This document shows positions 38,816 to 48,121 of a stretch of 64,000 nucleotides of DNA, piece after piece; position 1 is the stretch's first letter, and each line of letters starts with the position of its first letter. Location: positions 1 through 64,000 of the forward strand of contig JAXLXV010000020.1 in the NCBI GenBank assembly GCA_046327745.1. Direction: 5' to 3'. The stretch comes from JABAQJ01 sp046327745. Its GTDB lineage: Bacteria; Gemmatimonadota; Gemmatimonadetes; Gemmatimonadales; Gemmatimonadaceae. Made by a program: the position numbers and the translations under genes. The notes below the pieces were generated by a model that was given only the letters and a program-made list of their open reading frames with translations, was not told the origin of the DNA and did no database searches.

Positions 38816-39407
38816 GGGGTCAACTCCGTAGGGTGGAACTGTGGTGACGCCCCAAATCTGCGCCCGTTGGCGCGCGACGTAGTTAGGCATTCCTGCCAAC
38901 TTCCGTCGGGGGAACCCTGCTCGGCAGCCGCAATCCTGTAGAGCCTAACGCCTGATAGGTTTTCCGGGCATTGTCCAATGTGCGGCGCCACGTAGCGCAG
39001 CTCGTCGACCGCAAAGGTCAACCGTGCGGGTTGCCCTTCATATGAAGTGAGCTGAGTGCGAATGGCGACTAGTCCAGCGAGACGGGCGGCCAGTACTCCG
39101 ACGCCGGGGAACTCAGAGCCTCCAGCGATCGCGACCGACGCTTTCAATGTGCTGCCGGCCTCCATACCGCCGCCGAGCGACCCGCCACAAGGAGAACCGA
39201 GCGGACAACGAGTGAACGGGATAATGCCGCATCTGAAAGACGGCGTTTCCGCAAACGAATGCGCTCGGTTAGACGGCCCTAAGATGGGCGCCATTAAGGA
39301 CTTGGCGGTTCGTGTCGAGAATTCCTTACACAGCGACTCGTCTCAAAGCGCTCGTTAGGCTGAGGCGGGTCACCACGTTGTCGTACGCCCGACACGGTCC
39401 GAACCTC
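38816..39407. other. Intergenic region before cheA, 592 bp
   Basis: This region separates the divergent ompW-like gene and cheA and must hold both promoters. It contains attC-type cores GTTAGGC (38882), GCCTAAC (38943), GTTAGAC (39268) and GTTAGGC (39354), but not in a normal attC order or spacing. A + frame (39056-39358) and a minus frame (to 39294) are open but unconvincing. It may be a cassette relic or promoter DNA carrying the genome's recurring heptamer. Confidence 0.35.
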
Positions 39408-41759
39408 ATGGATGACCTGCTGCGCGACTTTCTTACCGAAAGCGCCGAAAACCTCACCAAGCTCGACTCCGACATCGTCGAACTCGAGCGACGCCCAGGT
39501 GAGCTGTCACTACTGAATTCGATCTTCCGCACTGTCCACACTATCAAGGGCACGTGTGGCTTTCTCGGACTCGCCCGCCTGGAAACGGTGGCGCACGCCG
39601 CCGAGAGCGTGCTGGTGCTGATGCGAGACGGCAAGCTCGCCGCCACGGAGGAGGTCATCAGCGCGGTCCTGGGGGCGGTCGACGTGATCAAGATGATCCT
39701 CGACACCCTGGAGCGCACCGAGCAGGAGCCCGAGGGCGACGACCTGCACGTGATTGCGCGCCTGGACGCCTGCCTAGACGCGAACATCAAGCCGCCCGAA
39801 GATCGTCCCGCGCCTCCCGTGCGCGCGGGCACGCCGTTGGCCAATCGCCCGATCGAAGAGATCTTCGAGGTGCTGACACCGACGCCGGCGATGGTCGATG
39901 CGGGACTCTCGGCGGCGCCTCAAGCGCCTGCCTTGGAAGCCGCCGCACCTGCCCCCGCTCCCGTAGCAACTCCGGCGCCGAATGCCCAACCGGCAGCTGC
40001 TGCACCGGCTCCGGCAGCCCCAACCGCTCCGGCAGCTCCATCAGCTCCAGCGGGCAAGGGGCCAGAAGGTGAGGGCGCCGCCGAGGTGAAGGGCGGACTG
40101 GCGGACAGTACCCTGCGGGTGAACGTGATGTTGCTGGACAACCTCATGAACCTGGTCGGTGAGCTGGTCCTGGCACGCAACCAACTGGTGCAGATCTCGT
40201 CGGGGCGTGAGGACTCTGCGTACGCCACGCCGGTACAGCACCTGAACCGCGTAGCGACCGATCTGCAGGAGGCGGTGATGAAGACCCGCATGCAGCCGAT
40301 CGGTTCGGCGTGGACCAAGTTGCCGCGACTCGTTCGCGACCTGTCCACGGCCAACGGCAAGAAGATCGAGTTGGAGCTGCACGGTGCGGAGACGGAACTC
40401 GATCGCCAGATCTTGCAGGCGATCCAGGATCCCCTCACGCACATGATCCGGAACTCGGCGGACCACGGGATCGAAAGCCCGGATGTGCGCCGAGCCAATG
40501 GGAAGTCGGAGAAGGGCACGCTGCGCCTGAATGCCTTCCATGAAGGGGGCCACGTGATCCTGGAAGTTGCCGACGATGGCGCGGGGATCAACGTGGATCG
40601 CGTGCGTCGCAAGGCGGTCGAACGCGGGCTGCTCAAGTCCGAGGCCGCGGCCGCGCTGCCCGACGCGCAGGTGCTGCGGCTCATCTTCGAGCCTGGGTTT
40701 TCGACCGCTGAAAAGATCACGAACGTGTCAGGGCGCGGGGTCGGGATGGACGTCGTCAGGAGCAACATCGAGAAGATCGGTGGTACGGTGGACCTGACGT
40801 CGCGTGAGGGGCAGGGGACGACGGTGCGCATCAAGATCCCGCTCACCCTGGCCATCATCAACGCGCTGTTGGTGGAGGCGGCCGGTGAGCTGTTCGCCAT
40901 TCCGCAGATCGGTGTGGTGGAATTGGTGCGCGTCACGGAAGAACAGCGGCACCTGCTGGAGGACGTGAACGGGGCGCGCTTCTTCCGGTTGCGCGACATC
41001 CTGTTGCCGATCGTGCACCTGGCCAGCGTGTTGCAGCTGGGTGAGCCAAAGGCCACCACCGAATACAACCTGGTGGTCTGTCAGGTTGGCGAAACGCGCT
41101 TTGGTCTGGTGGTCGACGAGGTCTTTGACACGCAGGAAATCGTCGTGAAGCCGGTCGGACGCCTGGTCAAGAACATCGGTGTCTACGCCGGCTGCACCAT
41201 CCTGGGCGACGGACGGGTGATCATGATCCTGGATACCACGGGCATCGCCACGACGGCGCGCATGACGTCGGCGCAAGAGACGGCGAGTGCGGCGCAGAGC
41301 GTGGTCGATGCCGACGTGAAGGCCGATGATCGCACGACGCTGCTGCTGTTCGACGCTGCGTACCCGGCGCTGCAGGCCGTTCCCTTGGCCTTGGTGGCTC
41401 GGCTGGAGGAGATCCCGCAGTCCCAAATCGAGGAGGCGGATGGTCGCTTCCTGGTGCAGTATCGCGATGCCTTGCTCCCGATTGTCCCGGCGAACCCGTC
41501 GCTCGACGTCCGGGCCCGCGATCCGCGGCCCGTGGTGGTCTTCCGCGACGGCGAGCGCACGGTGGGGCTGGCGGTCGACGAGATCCGGGACATCGTGGAC
41601 GCCGCGGTGCGGTTGCACCCGACGGCGAATCGTCCGGGAGTACAAGGTGTCGCCGTGATTGGCGGGCGGGCCACGGAAGTGGTCGACACGCGGCACTTCC
41701 TTGCCAACGCGCTCGACGCCGGAGAGAGCGCCCTTGTGCTGGTTGGAGGGACCCTCTGA
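39408..41759 (+). CDS. cheA: Chemotaxis histidine kinase CheA
   Basis: A 783-residue CheA. The Hpt domain (residues 1-110) has phospho-acceptor His in FRTVHTIKGTCGFLG near residue 44. A long Ala/Pro linker (about 170-225) replaces a recognisable P2 domain. The dimerisation helices, with VNLM-type LDNLMNLVGELVLARNQL, lie near 240. The HATPase has DPLTHMIRNSADHGIE (N box), DDGAGI, FSTAEKITNVSGRGVGMDVV (G boxes) and GTTVRIKIPLT. The CheW-like P5 domain is at 480-620, and a second CheW-like domain follows (about 640-775, DTRHFL end). Two P5 modules are unusual. It phosphorylates CheY and CheB. ATG 39408 is the family start; cheW overlaps its stop. Confidence 0.95.
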   Translation: MDDLLRDFLTESAENLTKLDSDIVELERRPGELSLLNSIFRTVHTIKGTCGFLGLARLETVAHAAESVLVLMRDGKLAATEEVISAVLGAVDVIKMILDTLERTEQEPEGDDLHVIARLDACLDANIKPPEDRPAPPVRAGTPLANRPIEEIFEVLTPTPAMVDAGLSAAPQAPALEAAAPAPAPVATPAPNAQPAAAAPAPAAPTAPAAPSAPAGKGPEGEGAAEVKGGLADSTLRVNVMLLDNLMNLVGELVLARNQLVQISSGREDSAYATPVQHLNRVATDLQEAVMKTRMQPIGSAWTKLPRLVRDLSTANGKKIELELHGAETELDRQILQAIQDPLTHMIRNSADHGIESPDVRRANGKSEKGTLRLNAFHEGGHVILEVADDGAGINVDRVRRKAVERGLLKSEAAAALPDAQVLRLIFEPGFSTAEKITNVSGRGVGMDVVRSNIEKIGGTVDLTSREGQGTTVRIKIPLTLAIINALLVEAAGELFAIPQIGVVELVRVTEEQRHLLEDVNGARFFRLRDILLPIVHLASVLQLGEPKATTEYNLVVCQVGETRFGLVVDEVFDTQEIVVKPVGRLVKNIGVYAGCTILGDGRVIMILDTTGIATTARMTSAQETASAAQSVVDADVKADDRTTLLLFDAAYPALQAVPLALVARLEEIPQSQIEEADGRFLVQYRDALLPIVPANPSLDVRARDPRPVVVFRDGERTVGLAVDEIRDIVDAAVRLHPTANRPGVQGVAVIGGRATEVVDTRHFLANALDAGESALVLVGGTL

Positions 41760-42238
41760 TGTCGCAATTTCATGACGCCAGCGCCGCGGGCGTACCGAAC
41801 CATGGCACCTGGGAGTGCGTCACCTTCCGGCTCGCCGACCAGTGGTTAGGCGTACCCGTGCTCATGGTGCAGGAAGTGTTGTTGTCACAGCGCATCGCGC
41901 GTGTGCCCATGGCGCCCGCGGAAGTCGCCGGTTTCCTGAATCTCCGCGGCCAGATCGTGACGGCGGTGGATCTTCGCGCCCGTCTTGGCCTGCCGAGTGC
42001 ACCGTCGGACTTGGAACCGCTGAACATCGTGGTGCGGCACGAAGGCGAATTGTTCTCGTTCCTGGTCGATGAAGTCGGCGACGTCCTGAACGTTGCGGCT
42101 GAAGCGGTCGAACGGACCCCTGCCACCCTGGACGCTCGTTGGCGTCAGGCGTGCAGCGGCATTATCCGGCGAGAACGCGGCCTGTTAGTGGTAGTGAACG
42201 TCACTGAGCTCTTGCGCCTCGAAGGCGCTTCCGTCTGA
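41759..42238 (+). CDS. cheW: Chemotaxis coupling protein CheW
   Basis: A 159-residue CheW. The hallmark segments are FRLADQWLGVPVLMVQEVL, RIARVPMAPAEVAGFLNLRGQIVTAVDLRARLGL, FLVDEVGDVLNV and a C-terminal LVVVNVTELL. It bridges CheA and the methyl-accepting protein at the receptor array. Its ATG overlaps the cheA stop (TGATG), so it is translationally coupled, and the MCP gene follows after 22 bp. The gene carries a GTTAGGC heptamer (41845) that uses a TTA codon. Confidence 0.95.
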   Translation: MSQFHDASAAGVPNHGTWECVTFRLADQWLGVPVLMVQEVLLSQRIARVPMAPAEVAGFLNLRGQIVTAVDLRARLGLPSAPSDLEPLNIVVRHEGELFSFLVDEVGDVLNVAAEAVERTPATLDARWRQACSGIIRRERGLLVVVNVTELLRLEGASV

Positions 42239-42260
42239 TCCCGACACCCTTATCACACCC

Positions 42261-44360
42261 ATGTCGTCCACCAAAAAGGCCAGCCGGCCGCGCCTGAACG
42301 TCCGCCTCCTTCGTACGTCATTCGACGCCGTGAAGCCGCGCGCCGAACAGCTCGCTCAGACGTTCTATCGAACCCTGTTCGAACGCTATCCGTCGGTGAA
42401 GCCGCTCTTTGCCGACGTCGACATGAAGACGCAACAGCGCAAGCTCATTCAGTCGTTGGCGCTGGTCGTTGCCAATCTCGACAAACCAAAGGTGCTGACC
42501 AAGGCACTGCATGACCTCGGGGCGCGACACATCGACTATGGCGCGCAACCGGCACACTACGATGCGGTGGGAGAATGCCTCCTGGCCGCGCTGAGCTCCG
42601 TGGCAGGCGCACTCTGGAGCCCGAAGCTCGAACAAGCGTGGAGCGACGCATATGGCGTTGTCGCTGCGCTGGCCATTGAAGGCGCCGAACTCGCCAACCC
42701 CTCGCCCTCTCCCTCGCAACAGGAACGTTCTCCCATGACTGCTCCGCGCGTTTCGAACGGCAACCGCCGACCCGTGGTCGATGCACCGACCGCGGAACTG
42801 ATGTCCGATGCCAGTGCCCTGTACACGGCCTTGAACGGCGTAGGAACCAACATCTTCGTCGCCAACGCCGAGTTGGAGCTGATTTGGATGAACGAGAAGG
42901 CCCGGCATACCTTGCTCGGCATGGAAGAAGCCATCGTTGGCGCGTTTGGCTTGCGCGTGGACCAGCTGACGGGCGGCTCGATCGATCGCTTTCACCCGGG
43001 CGACTCCAAGCAGCGCATTCGTCAGATCCTGTCCAACCCGCGCAACCTGCCGCACCGCCGGGTGATCACGCTCTCCAACCGGAAGCTGGACCTTTGCGCC
43101 AGCGCGATCATGCAGGGCAACGACCTGGCCGGCTACATCGTGAACTGGGAAGACGTCACGGATCGTGAAGCCTTCGCGGTGGAAGCGCAGCGCCTGCAGA
43201 ACATGATGGACAACATCAACGTCAACGTGATGCTTGCCGATCGCGACCTGGTCATCCGGTATGTCAATCCGGCCTCGCTCCGCACGCTCAAGGCCATTGA
43301 ACACCTGCTTCCCGTAAAGGCGGATCAGGTGATCGGCAACAAGATCGACATCTTCCACAAGAAGCCGGAGCATCAGCGGCAGATGCTGGCGACGGACAAG
43401 TATCTCCCGCACCGCGCGAAGATTCAGCTTGGCCCCGAGACGTTGGACCTGAACGTCGTCGCCATCTATGACAAGGACAAGACGTACCTTGGTCCCATGG
43501 TCTCGTGGTCCGTGGTCACCGACCGTGTGCAGCTGGCGGACGACTTCGAGCGGAATGTCGCGACGGTCGTAAGCGTGGTGAGTGCCTCATCCACCGAACT
43601 CGAGGCGAGCGCCACGGGCATGGCGGCGTCGTCCGAAGAGACCACGCGTCAGGCGCAGGCGGTTGCTGCGGCCTCGGAACAAGCGACCCGCAACGTGCAG
43701 ACGGTCGCGTCCTCGGCCGAAGAACTCACCGCCAGCATTCGTGAGATTGCGGCCCGCGTGCAGGAAGCCTCGCAGATTTCGCAGGTTGCCGTGCGGCAGG
43801 CGGCGACCACCTCCGAGACCATGTCCAAGCTCGGTCAGTCGAGCCAGGAAATCGGTCAGGTGGTCAAGGTCATCACCTCCATTGCGCAGCAGACCAACCT
43901 GCTGGCCTTGAACGCCACGATCGAAGCCGCGCGGGCTGGTGAGGCTGGGAAGGGTTTCGCGGTCGTCGCCAACGAAGTGAAGGAGTTGGCCCGTCAGACG
44001 GCGAAGGCGACGGAAGAAATCGGCAACAAGATCGCTGGCGTGCAGGCCGACACCGGCAGCGCGGTCAACGCGATCAAGGAGATCACCGGGATCATCAACA
44101 AGATCAACGAGATCTCCACGACCATCGCCTCGGCGGTCGAAGAGCAGAACGCGGCGACCGGTGAGATTTCACGGAACGTTGGTGAGGCGGCGAAGGGGAC
44201 GGCGGATGTGAGCTACAACATCGCCACCGTGACCCAGGTTGCCCAGGAAGGTGGACGGACCGCCGAGAACATCAAGCAGGCGTCTGGCCAGTTGTCGGTC
44301 GAGGCAGAAAAGTTGAACGCAGCGGTTGCGGACTTCATGAAGAAGATGCGAGCGTTCTAG
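42261..44360 (+). CDS. Globin-PAS-PAS methyl-accepting chemotaxis protein
   Basis: A 699-residue soluble chemoreceptor with no transmembrane helix. Residues 10-150 form a globin of the flavohaemoglobin/single-domain type (SFDAVKPRAEQLAQTFYRTLFERYPSVKPLF, with proximal His in LGARHIDYGAQPAHYDAVGECLL near residue 90). A PAS-like domain spans about 175-300 (NIFVANAELELIWMN), a second about 310-430 (VNVMLADRDLVIRYVNPASL). The signalling domain with tip EIGQVVKVITSIAQQTNLLALNATIEAARAGEAGKGFAVVA is C-terminal. The domain order suggests sensing of oxygen or NO by haem, feeding CheA. Both the adjacent cheA/cheW genes and the lack of any other receptor make it the cognate sensor (inference). Confidence 0.93.
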   Translation: MSSTKKASRPRLNVRLLRTSFDAVKPRAEQLAQTFYRTLFERYPSVKPLFADVDMKTQQRKLIQSLALVVANLDKPKVLTKALHDLGARHIDYGAQPAHYDAVGECLLAALSSVAGALWSPKLEQAWSDAYGVVAALAIEGAELANPSPSPSQQERSPMTAPRVSNGNRRPVVDAPTAELMSDASALYTALNGVGTNIFVANAELELIWMNEKARHTLLGMEEAIVGAFGLRVDQLTGGSIDRFHPGDSKQRIRQILSNPRNLPHRRVITLSNRKLDLCASAIMQGNDLAGYIVNWEDVTDREAFAVEAQRLQNMMDNINVNVMLADRDLVIRYVNPASLRTLKAIEHLLPVKADQVIGNKIDIFHKKPEHQRQMLATDKYLPHRAKIQLGPETLDLNVVAIYDKDKTYLGPMVSWSVVTDRVQLADDFERNVATVVSVVSASSTELEASATGMAASSEETTRQAQAVAAASEQATRNVQTVASSAEELTASIREIAARVQEASQISQVAVRQAATTSETMSKLGQSSQEIGQVVKVITSIAQQTNLLALNATIEAARAGEAGKGFAVVANEVKELARQTAKATEEIGNKIAGVQADTGSAVNAIKEITGIINKINEISTTIASAVEEQNAATGEISRNVGEAAKGTADVSYNIATVTQVAQEGGRTAENIKQASGQLSVEAEKLNAAVADFMKKMRAF

Positions 44361-44361
44361 C

Positions 44362-45558
44362 ATGAAGAACCGCCTGTCGATCCCCCTGGCGATGTTCCTG
44401 ACCCTGGTGCCAGTCACGTTGCTGGTGCCAGGGCTGACCGAACTGGTTCAGGTGGCTCACGGCGGCACGCGAAGCGACGCACACGCGTTCATGAGCGTGA
44501 ACATGCTGGCCGGCATGTTGTCAGTGCCGGCCGCATTGCGTCTGCTGCGCAAATGGCCCGATGTTCGGCTGTGGTTGTGTGGGGCTCTGCTGATCGATGC
44601 CCTGGCGTTTGTGGGGATGGGGCTCGCGCCGTCTTTGCCAGCCTTGTATGCGTTCCGCGCGCTGGATGGGTTGGTGCACCTGCCGGCCGTGACGCTATTG
44701 ATGGTGGCGAGCAATCGGTTGTCGGGTGAGGGGCGGGGAGGGTCATTGGGGGCGTTGGCAGGCGCACTCATGATCGGGGTGGCGATTGGATCGCCGTTGG
44801 GTGGCGTGCTGGTGGAACGCGGTCCGTGGCTGGTGTACGCGGCCGGCGCCGTGTTCCTGTTGCTGGCGGCCGTGACGTGTCTGAGCATTGGCCGCATCCC
44901 GGCGCCCGAGCACGCGTCTGCCGGACGCTACGAGTGGAATCGCGCGTCGGCGTTTACGTGGGTGCCGCTGGGCTACGGATTCCTGGACCGTTTCTCGATC
45001 GGGATCTTCGTCTCCACGTTCACGCTGTTTCTGGGCGAGGCGCATGGTCTGTCGGCGACGCAGCGCGGGGTGCTGATTGCGCTCTTCATGCTGCCGTTCG
45101 CCCTGCTGTGCTATCCCGCTGGGCGACTGGCGGACCGGCGCGGGTGGTTTGCGCCGATGTTGCTGGGCAACTTGGGATTCGGGATCGTATTCGCGTCGTA
45201 CGGTGTGGTATCGAAGTCGATGCTGCCGGTGGCGATGCTGGCGTCTGGGGTGTTCAGCGCGCTGATGTTGGCGCCGAACCTGCTGCTGATCTCCGACTTG
45301 GTGCGGCGTGGGTATGGTGAAGGGTTGTTTGGGGCGTTTCAGGTGGCGGGGTCGATGGGCTTCCTGGTCGGACCGATCGTTGGTGGCATCCTGGTGTCGG
45401 TGACGCGGAATGCAGATGGACGGCCCGCCTACGAGTGGATCTTTGCCGGGGTGGGTCTGTTGGAGTTTGCCATGGCCGCTATCTCGTATTCCCTGCTGCG
45501 TTCGATCGCGCGCGAGTTACGACAGCCCGTGGCGTCCTTGGCACCGGTGGCGCGTTAG
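44362..45558 (+). CDS. MFS transporter inside the chemotaxis cluster
   Basis: A 398-residue major facilitator superfamily protein with about 12 helices. After the second helix a short R/K loop is present, then RALDGLVHLPAVTLLMVASNRLSG, and the loop DRRGWFAP between helices 8 and 9 (LADRRG, the MFS A-like motif copy). It resembles drug or sugar efflux members but the substrate is not visible. ATG 44362 is one base after the MCP stop (44358-44360), so the gene is cotranscribed with the chemoreceptor, an unusual partner. Its stop overlaps a GTTAGGC heptamer (45554). Confidence 0.88.
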   Translation: MKNRLSIPLAMFLTLVPVTLLVPGLTELVQVAHGGTRSDAHAFMSVNMLAGMLSVPAALRLLRKWPDVRLWLCGALLIDALAFVGMGLAPSLPALYAFRALDGLVHLPAVTLLMVASNRLSGEGRGGSLGALAGALMIGVAIGSPLGGVLVERGPWLVYAAGAVFLLLAAVTCLSIGRIPAPEHASAGRYEWNRASAFTWVPLGYGFLDRFSIGIFVSTFTLFLGEAHGLSATQRGVLIALFMLPFALLCYPAGRLADRRGWFAPMLLGNLGFGIVFASYGVVSKSMLPVAMLASGVFSALMLAPNLLLISDLVRRGYGEGLFGAFQVAGSMGFLVGPIVGGILVSVTRNADGRPAYEWIFAGVGLLEFAMAAISYSLLRSIARELRQPVASLAPVAR

Positions 45559-45789
45559 GCACTTAGCCGTTTTGGCGAGCGAGACGGGTTCGTCTGGGGC
45601 AGGGCGCGCGATTCCCTGACACCCGCGACGGGATTCCCCTGCCTAACGAAGGAGAGTCGTGGTGCCGCCGCTCACGCCGTAGGCCTTAAGCTTTCGCGCT
45701 CCCCGGCCGATACTGAATGATGGAGCTTCCCGCCCGGGGCGCCCTGCGGAGCGGTTGTCGCTCCTCGACCATATGGGGTGGTACTTCAC

Positions 45790-46158
45790 ATGAAGCAGAT
45801 CCTCGTCATCGACGACTCCTTGGCCATCCGGAAGGCGATTCGTCGCATCCTGGAACCGATGGGCTTCGCCGTTACCGAAGCACCAGACGGGCAGGAAGCG
45901 TTGCAAGTGTGCCTTGGGGCCACACGGCTGGATGCGGTCTTGTGTGATATCGACATGCCGGTGATGGACGGCCTCACGTTCCTGGAGCGCTTGCGCGCCA
46001 GCAAGAGCGTGAACCAGCCGCCCGTGATCATGTGCACGACCCACAACACGTTCGAGAAGATCCAGCGCGCTCTGGAACTTGGCGCGAATGAGTACATCAT
46101 GAAGCCATTCGACGCCGAGATCATCGGTGGCAAGCTCATAGCCTGCGGCGTCCGATGA
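45790..46158 (+). CDS. cheY: CheY-like response regulator
   Basis: A 122-residue single receiver domain. It has the acidic pair in ILVIDDSLAIRKAI, the phospho-acceptor Asp in DAVLCDIDMPVMDGLTFLERL (near residue 55), Thr in MCTTHN near 85 and Lys in YIMKPF near 105, all the residues needed for phosphorylation by CheA. It lacks an output domain, so it should act on the flagellar motor or another target. The ATG at 45790 is chosen over an upstream in-frame GTG at 45778. Its TGA overlaps the cheB start (ATGA). Confidence 0.9.
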   Translation: MKQILVIDDSLAIRKAIRRILEPMGFAVTEAPDGQEALQVCLGATRLDAVLCDIDMPVMDGLTFLERLRASKSVNQPPVIMCTTHNTFEKIQRALELGANEYIMKPFDAEIIGGKLIACGVR

Positions 46159-47270
46159 CCAAGAAGAAGGACCCCATTCGCGTGCTGATCGTGGATGACT
46201 CCGCGGTCATCCGGGGGACGCTCGGCAAGATTATTGACGCCGAAGAAGATCTTCAGGTGGCGACGACCGCGCCGAATGGTCGCATGGCATTGGATGCCTT
46301 GCGCCACACGCCCGTGGACGTCGTGCTGCTCGATATCGAAATGCCGGAGATGGACGGTCTCACGGCCCTGCCACAGATCCTGGCGCAGCACCCCGATATC
46401 CGCGTGGTCATGGCCAGCAGCCTGACGCAGTCCGGCGCGGCCATTACGATGCAGGCGCTGTCGTTAGGTGCAACAGACTACATCGCCAAGCCGGCGGCCA
46501 AGCTCGGCACGGCGGCGCTCAGCAGCGCCCAAAAGGAAATCGTCTCCAAGATCCGCGCGATCGGACGGGCGGGACGGGCGCAAAAGGGAAAGGCGGCTCC
46601 GTCGGCCTCGCGACCGGCGACGGCTCTTGGCGCACGTCCCCTGGTCAGCGTCAGCACGGCCTTGGCAGGCGCCGTGGGGTCGGAGCTGACGCCGCGCATT
46701 ATCGCCATCGCCGCATCGACCGGCGGACCGAACGCCCTGGCCGATGTGCTCAGTGGATTGCCGGCGGATTTCCCGCTGCCGATCGTGATTACGCAGCACA
46801 TGCCGCCCCTGTTCACCGGATTGCTGGCGCAGCGGTTGGCCCGCGATGCCAAGCGCCCCGCCGTGGAAGCGATCGACGGCATGGAAATGCGCCCCGGCGT
46901 CACCTATGTTGCACCTGGCGATTATCACATGCTGGTGCAGACGCACGAAGGCAAGCCGTACCTGCGCCTGACGCAAACCGCACCAGAAAATCACTGTCGT
47001 CCCGCCGCTGACCCGATGCTGCGGTCAGTCGCCGCCGTCTACGGTGCATCGGCGCTGACGGTCGTGCTGACAGGCATGGGTGAGGACGGCAAACGTGGAT
47101 GTGAAGAAATCCGGCAGCGCGGCGGACGTGTGATTGCCCAGGACGAGGCAACCAGTGTGGTGTGGGGGATGCCGGGAGCTGTTGCAACTGCCGGACTCGC
47201 GCACTACGTGCTGCCGTTGCCCGAAATCGCTCACAAGATTGCCTCCCTCTGCCTGGTGACCGCGTCGTGA
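46155..47270 (+). CDS. cheB: Protein-glutamate methylesterase CheB
   Basis: A 371-residue CheB. The N-terminal receiver (residues 8-125) has VLIVDDSAVIRGTLGKII and Asp in VVLLDIEMPEMDG near residue 58. The C-terminal methylesterase domain (about 180-365) has catalytic Ser in AIAASTGGPNALADVL, His in IVITQHMPPLFTGLLAQRL, and Asp in LTGMGEDGKRGCEEI. It removes methyl groups from the chemoreceptor when phosphorylated by CheA. Start and stop overlap cheY and cheR respectively, so the three genes are translated in series. Confidence 0.95.
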   Translation: MTKKKDPIRVLIVDDSAVIRGTLGKIIDAEEDLQVATTAPNGRMALDALRHTPVDVVLLDIEMPEMDGLTALPQILAQHPDIRVVMASSLTQSGAAITMQALSLGATDYIAKPAAKLGTAALSSAQKEIVSKIRAIGRAGRAQKGKAAPSASRPATALGARPLVSVSTALAGAVGSELTPRIIAIAASTGGPNALADVLSGLPADFPLPIVITQHMPPLFTGLLAQRLARDAKRPAVEAIDGMEMRPGVTYVAPGDYHMLVQTHEGKPYLRLTQTAPENHCRPAADPMLRSVAAVYGASALTVVLTGMGEDGKRGCEEIRQRGGRVIAQDEATSVVWGMPGAVATAGLAHYVLPLPEIAHKIASLCLVTAS

Positions 47271-48112
47271 TCTCCCCCGACGATTATCGCATCCTGAGCG
47301 ACCTGCTCAAGAAACACTCCGGCCTAGCCCTGGGTGACGGGAAGGCGTACCTGCTGGAGAGCCGGCTGCCACCAGTTGCCACGCAGCTCGGACTCGCGGA
47401 CCTGAACGCCCTGATCGTGATGTTGCGCGGCAACCCGTCTTCGGCGGCGATCAAGGCAGTCTGCGACGCCATGACCACCGGTGAGACGCTGTTTTTCCGA
47501 GACACCGCGCCGTTCACCGCCCTCGAGCAGAATCTCCTCCCCGAAGCGGTCCAGCGCGCCAAGGCCGTCGGTCGCCCGGTGAAGATCTGGTGCGCCGCCT
47601 GCTCCTCGGGTCAGGAACCGTACTCCGTGGCCATGATCGTGGCGCAGAACGAGGCGAAACTCGAAGGCGTTCGCGTGGAGATCCTGGCCACCGACTACTG
47701 CTCGCAAGCCCTCGTCCGCGCGAAGGAAGGGATCTACAACCAGTTTGAGGTGCAGCGTGGGTTGCCCATCACCCACCTGGTGAAGTTCTTCCGCCAGACG
47801 CCGCAGGGTTACCAGATCTCCGACGAACTCAAGAAGCGCATTCAGTTCCGTGAGACGAACCTGCTGAAGCCGTTCTCGGACCTCGGAACGTTCGACATCA
47901 TCTTCTGCCGGAACGTGCTGATCTACTTCGATCCAGCAACCAAGAAAGACGTGCTGGAGCGACTGGCCAAGTCGATGTACCCCGGGGGATCGTTGCTGCT
48001 GGGCGGTACCGAGAGCACCCTGGGCATCACCGACGCGTTGAGCCGCGTGCCCGGCATGCAGGCGTCCGTCTATCGGCGCCCGTCGGACATCGTCGCCGCC
48101 AAGGTCGCCTGA
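47267..48112 (+). CDS. cheR: Chemotaxis methyltransferase CheR
   Basis: A 281-residue CheR. The N-terminal helical domain (YRILSDLLKKHSGLALGDGKAYLLESRL) is followed by FFRDTAPF. The SAM-binding domain has KIWCAACSSGQEPYSVAMI (motif I), EILATDYCSQALVRAKEGIYNQFEV, and FDIIFCRNVLIYFDPATKKDVL. It methylates glutamates on the chemoreceptor, opposing CheB. GTG 47267 overlaps the cheB stop by four bases (GTGA). An upstream in-frame start at 47162 would lie inside cheB and is rejected. It ends the cluster, 9 bp from a convergent amidohydrolase gene. Confidence 0.95.
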   Translation: MISPDDYRILSDLLKKHSGLALGDGKAYLLESRLPPVATQLGLADLNALIVMLRGNPSSAAIKAVCDAMTTGETLFFRDTAPFTALEQNLLPEAVQRAKAVGRPVKIWCAACSSGQEPYSVAMIVAQNEAKLEGVRVEILATDYCSQALVRAKEGIYNQFEVQRGLPITHLVKFFRQTPQGYQISDELKKRIQFRETNLLKPFSDLGTFDIIFCRNVLIYFDPATKKDVLERLAKSMYPGGSLLLGGTESTLGITDALSRVPGMQASVYRRPSDIVAAKVA

Positions 48113-48121
48113 CGACTTGAC

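Noticed and set aside
38794..39294. Minus-strand open frame extending upstream of the OmpW-like gene
   Set aside because: No ribosome binding site or domain, and it overlaps the probable divergent promoter region.
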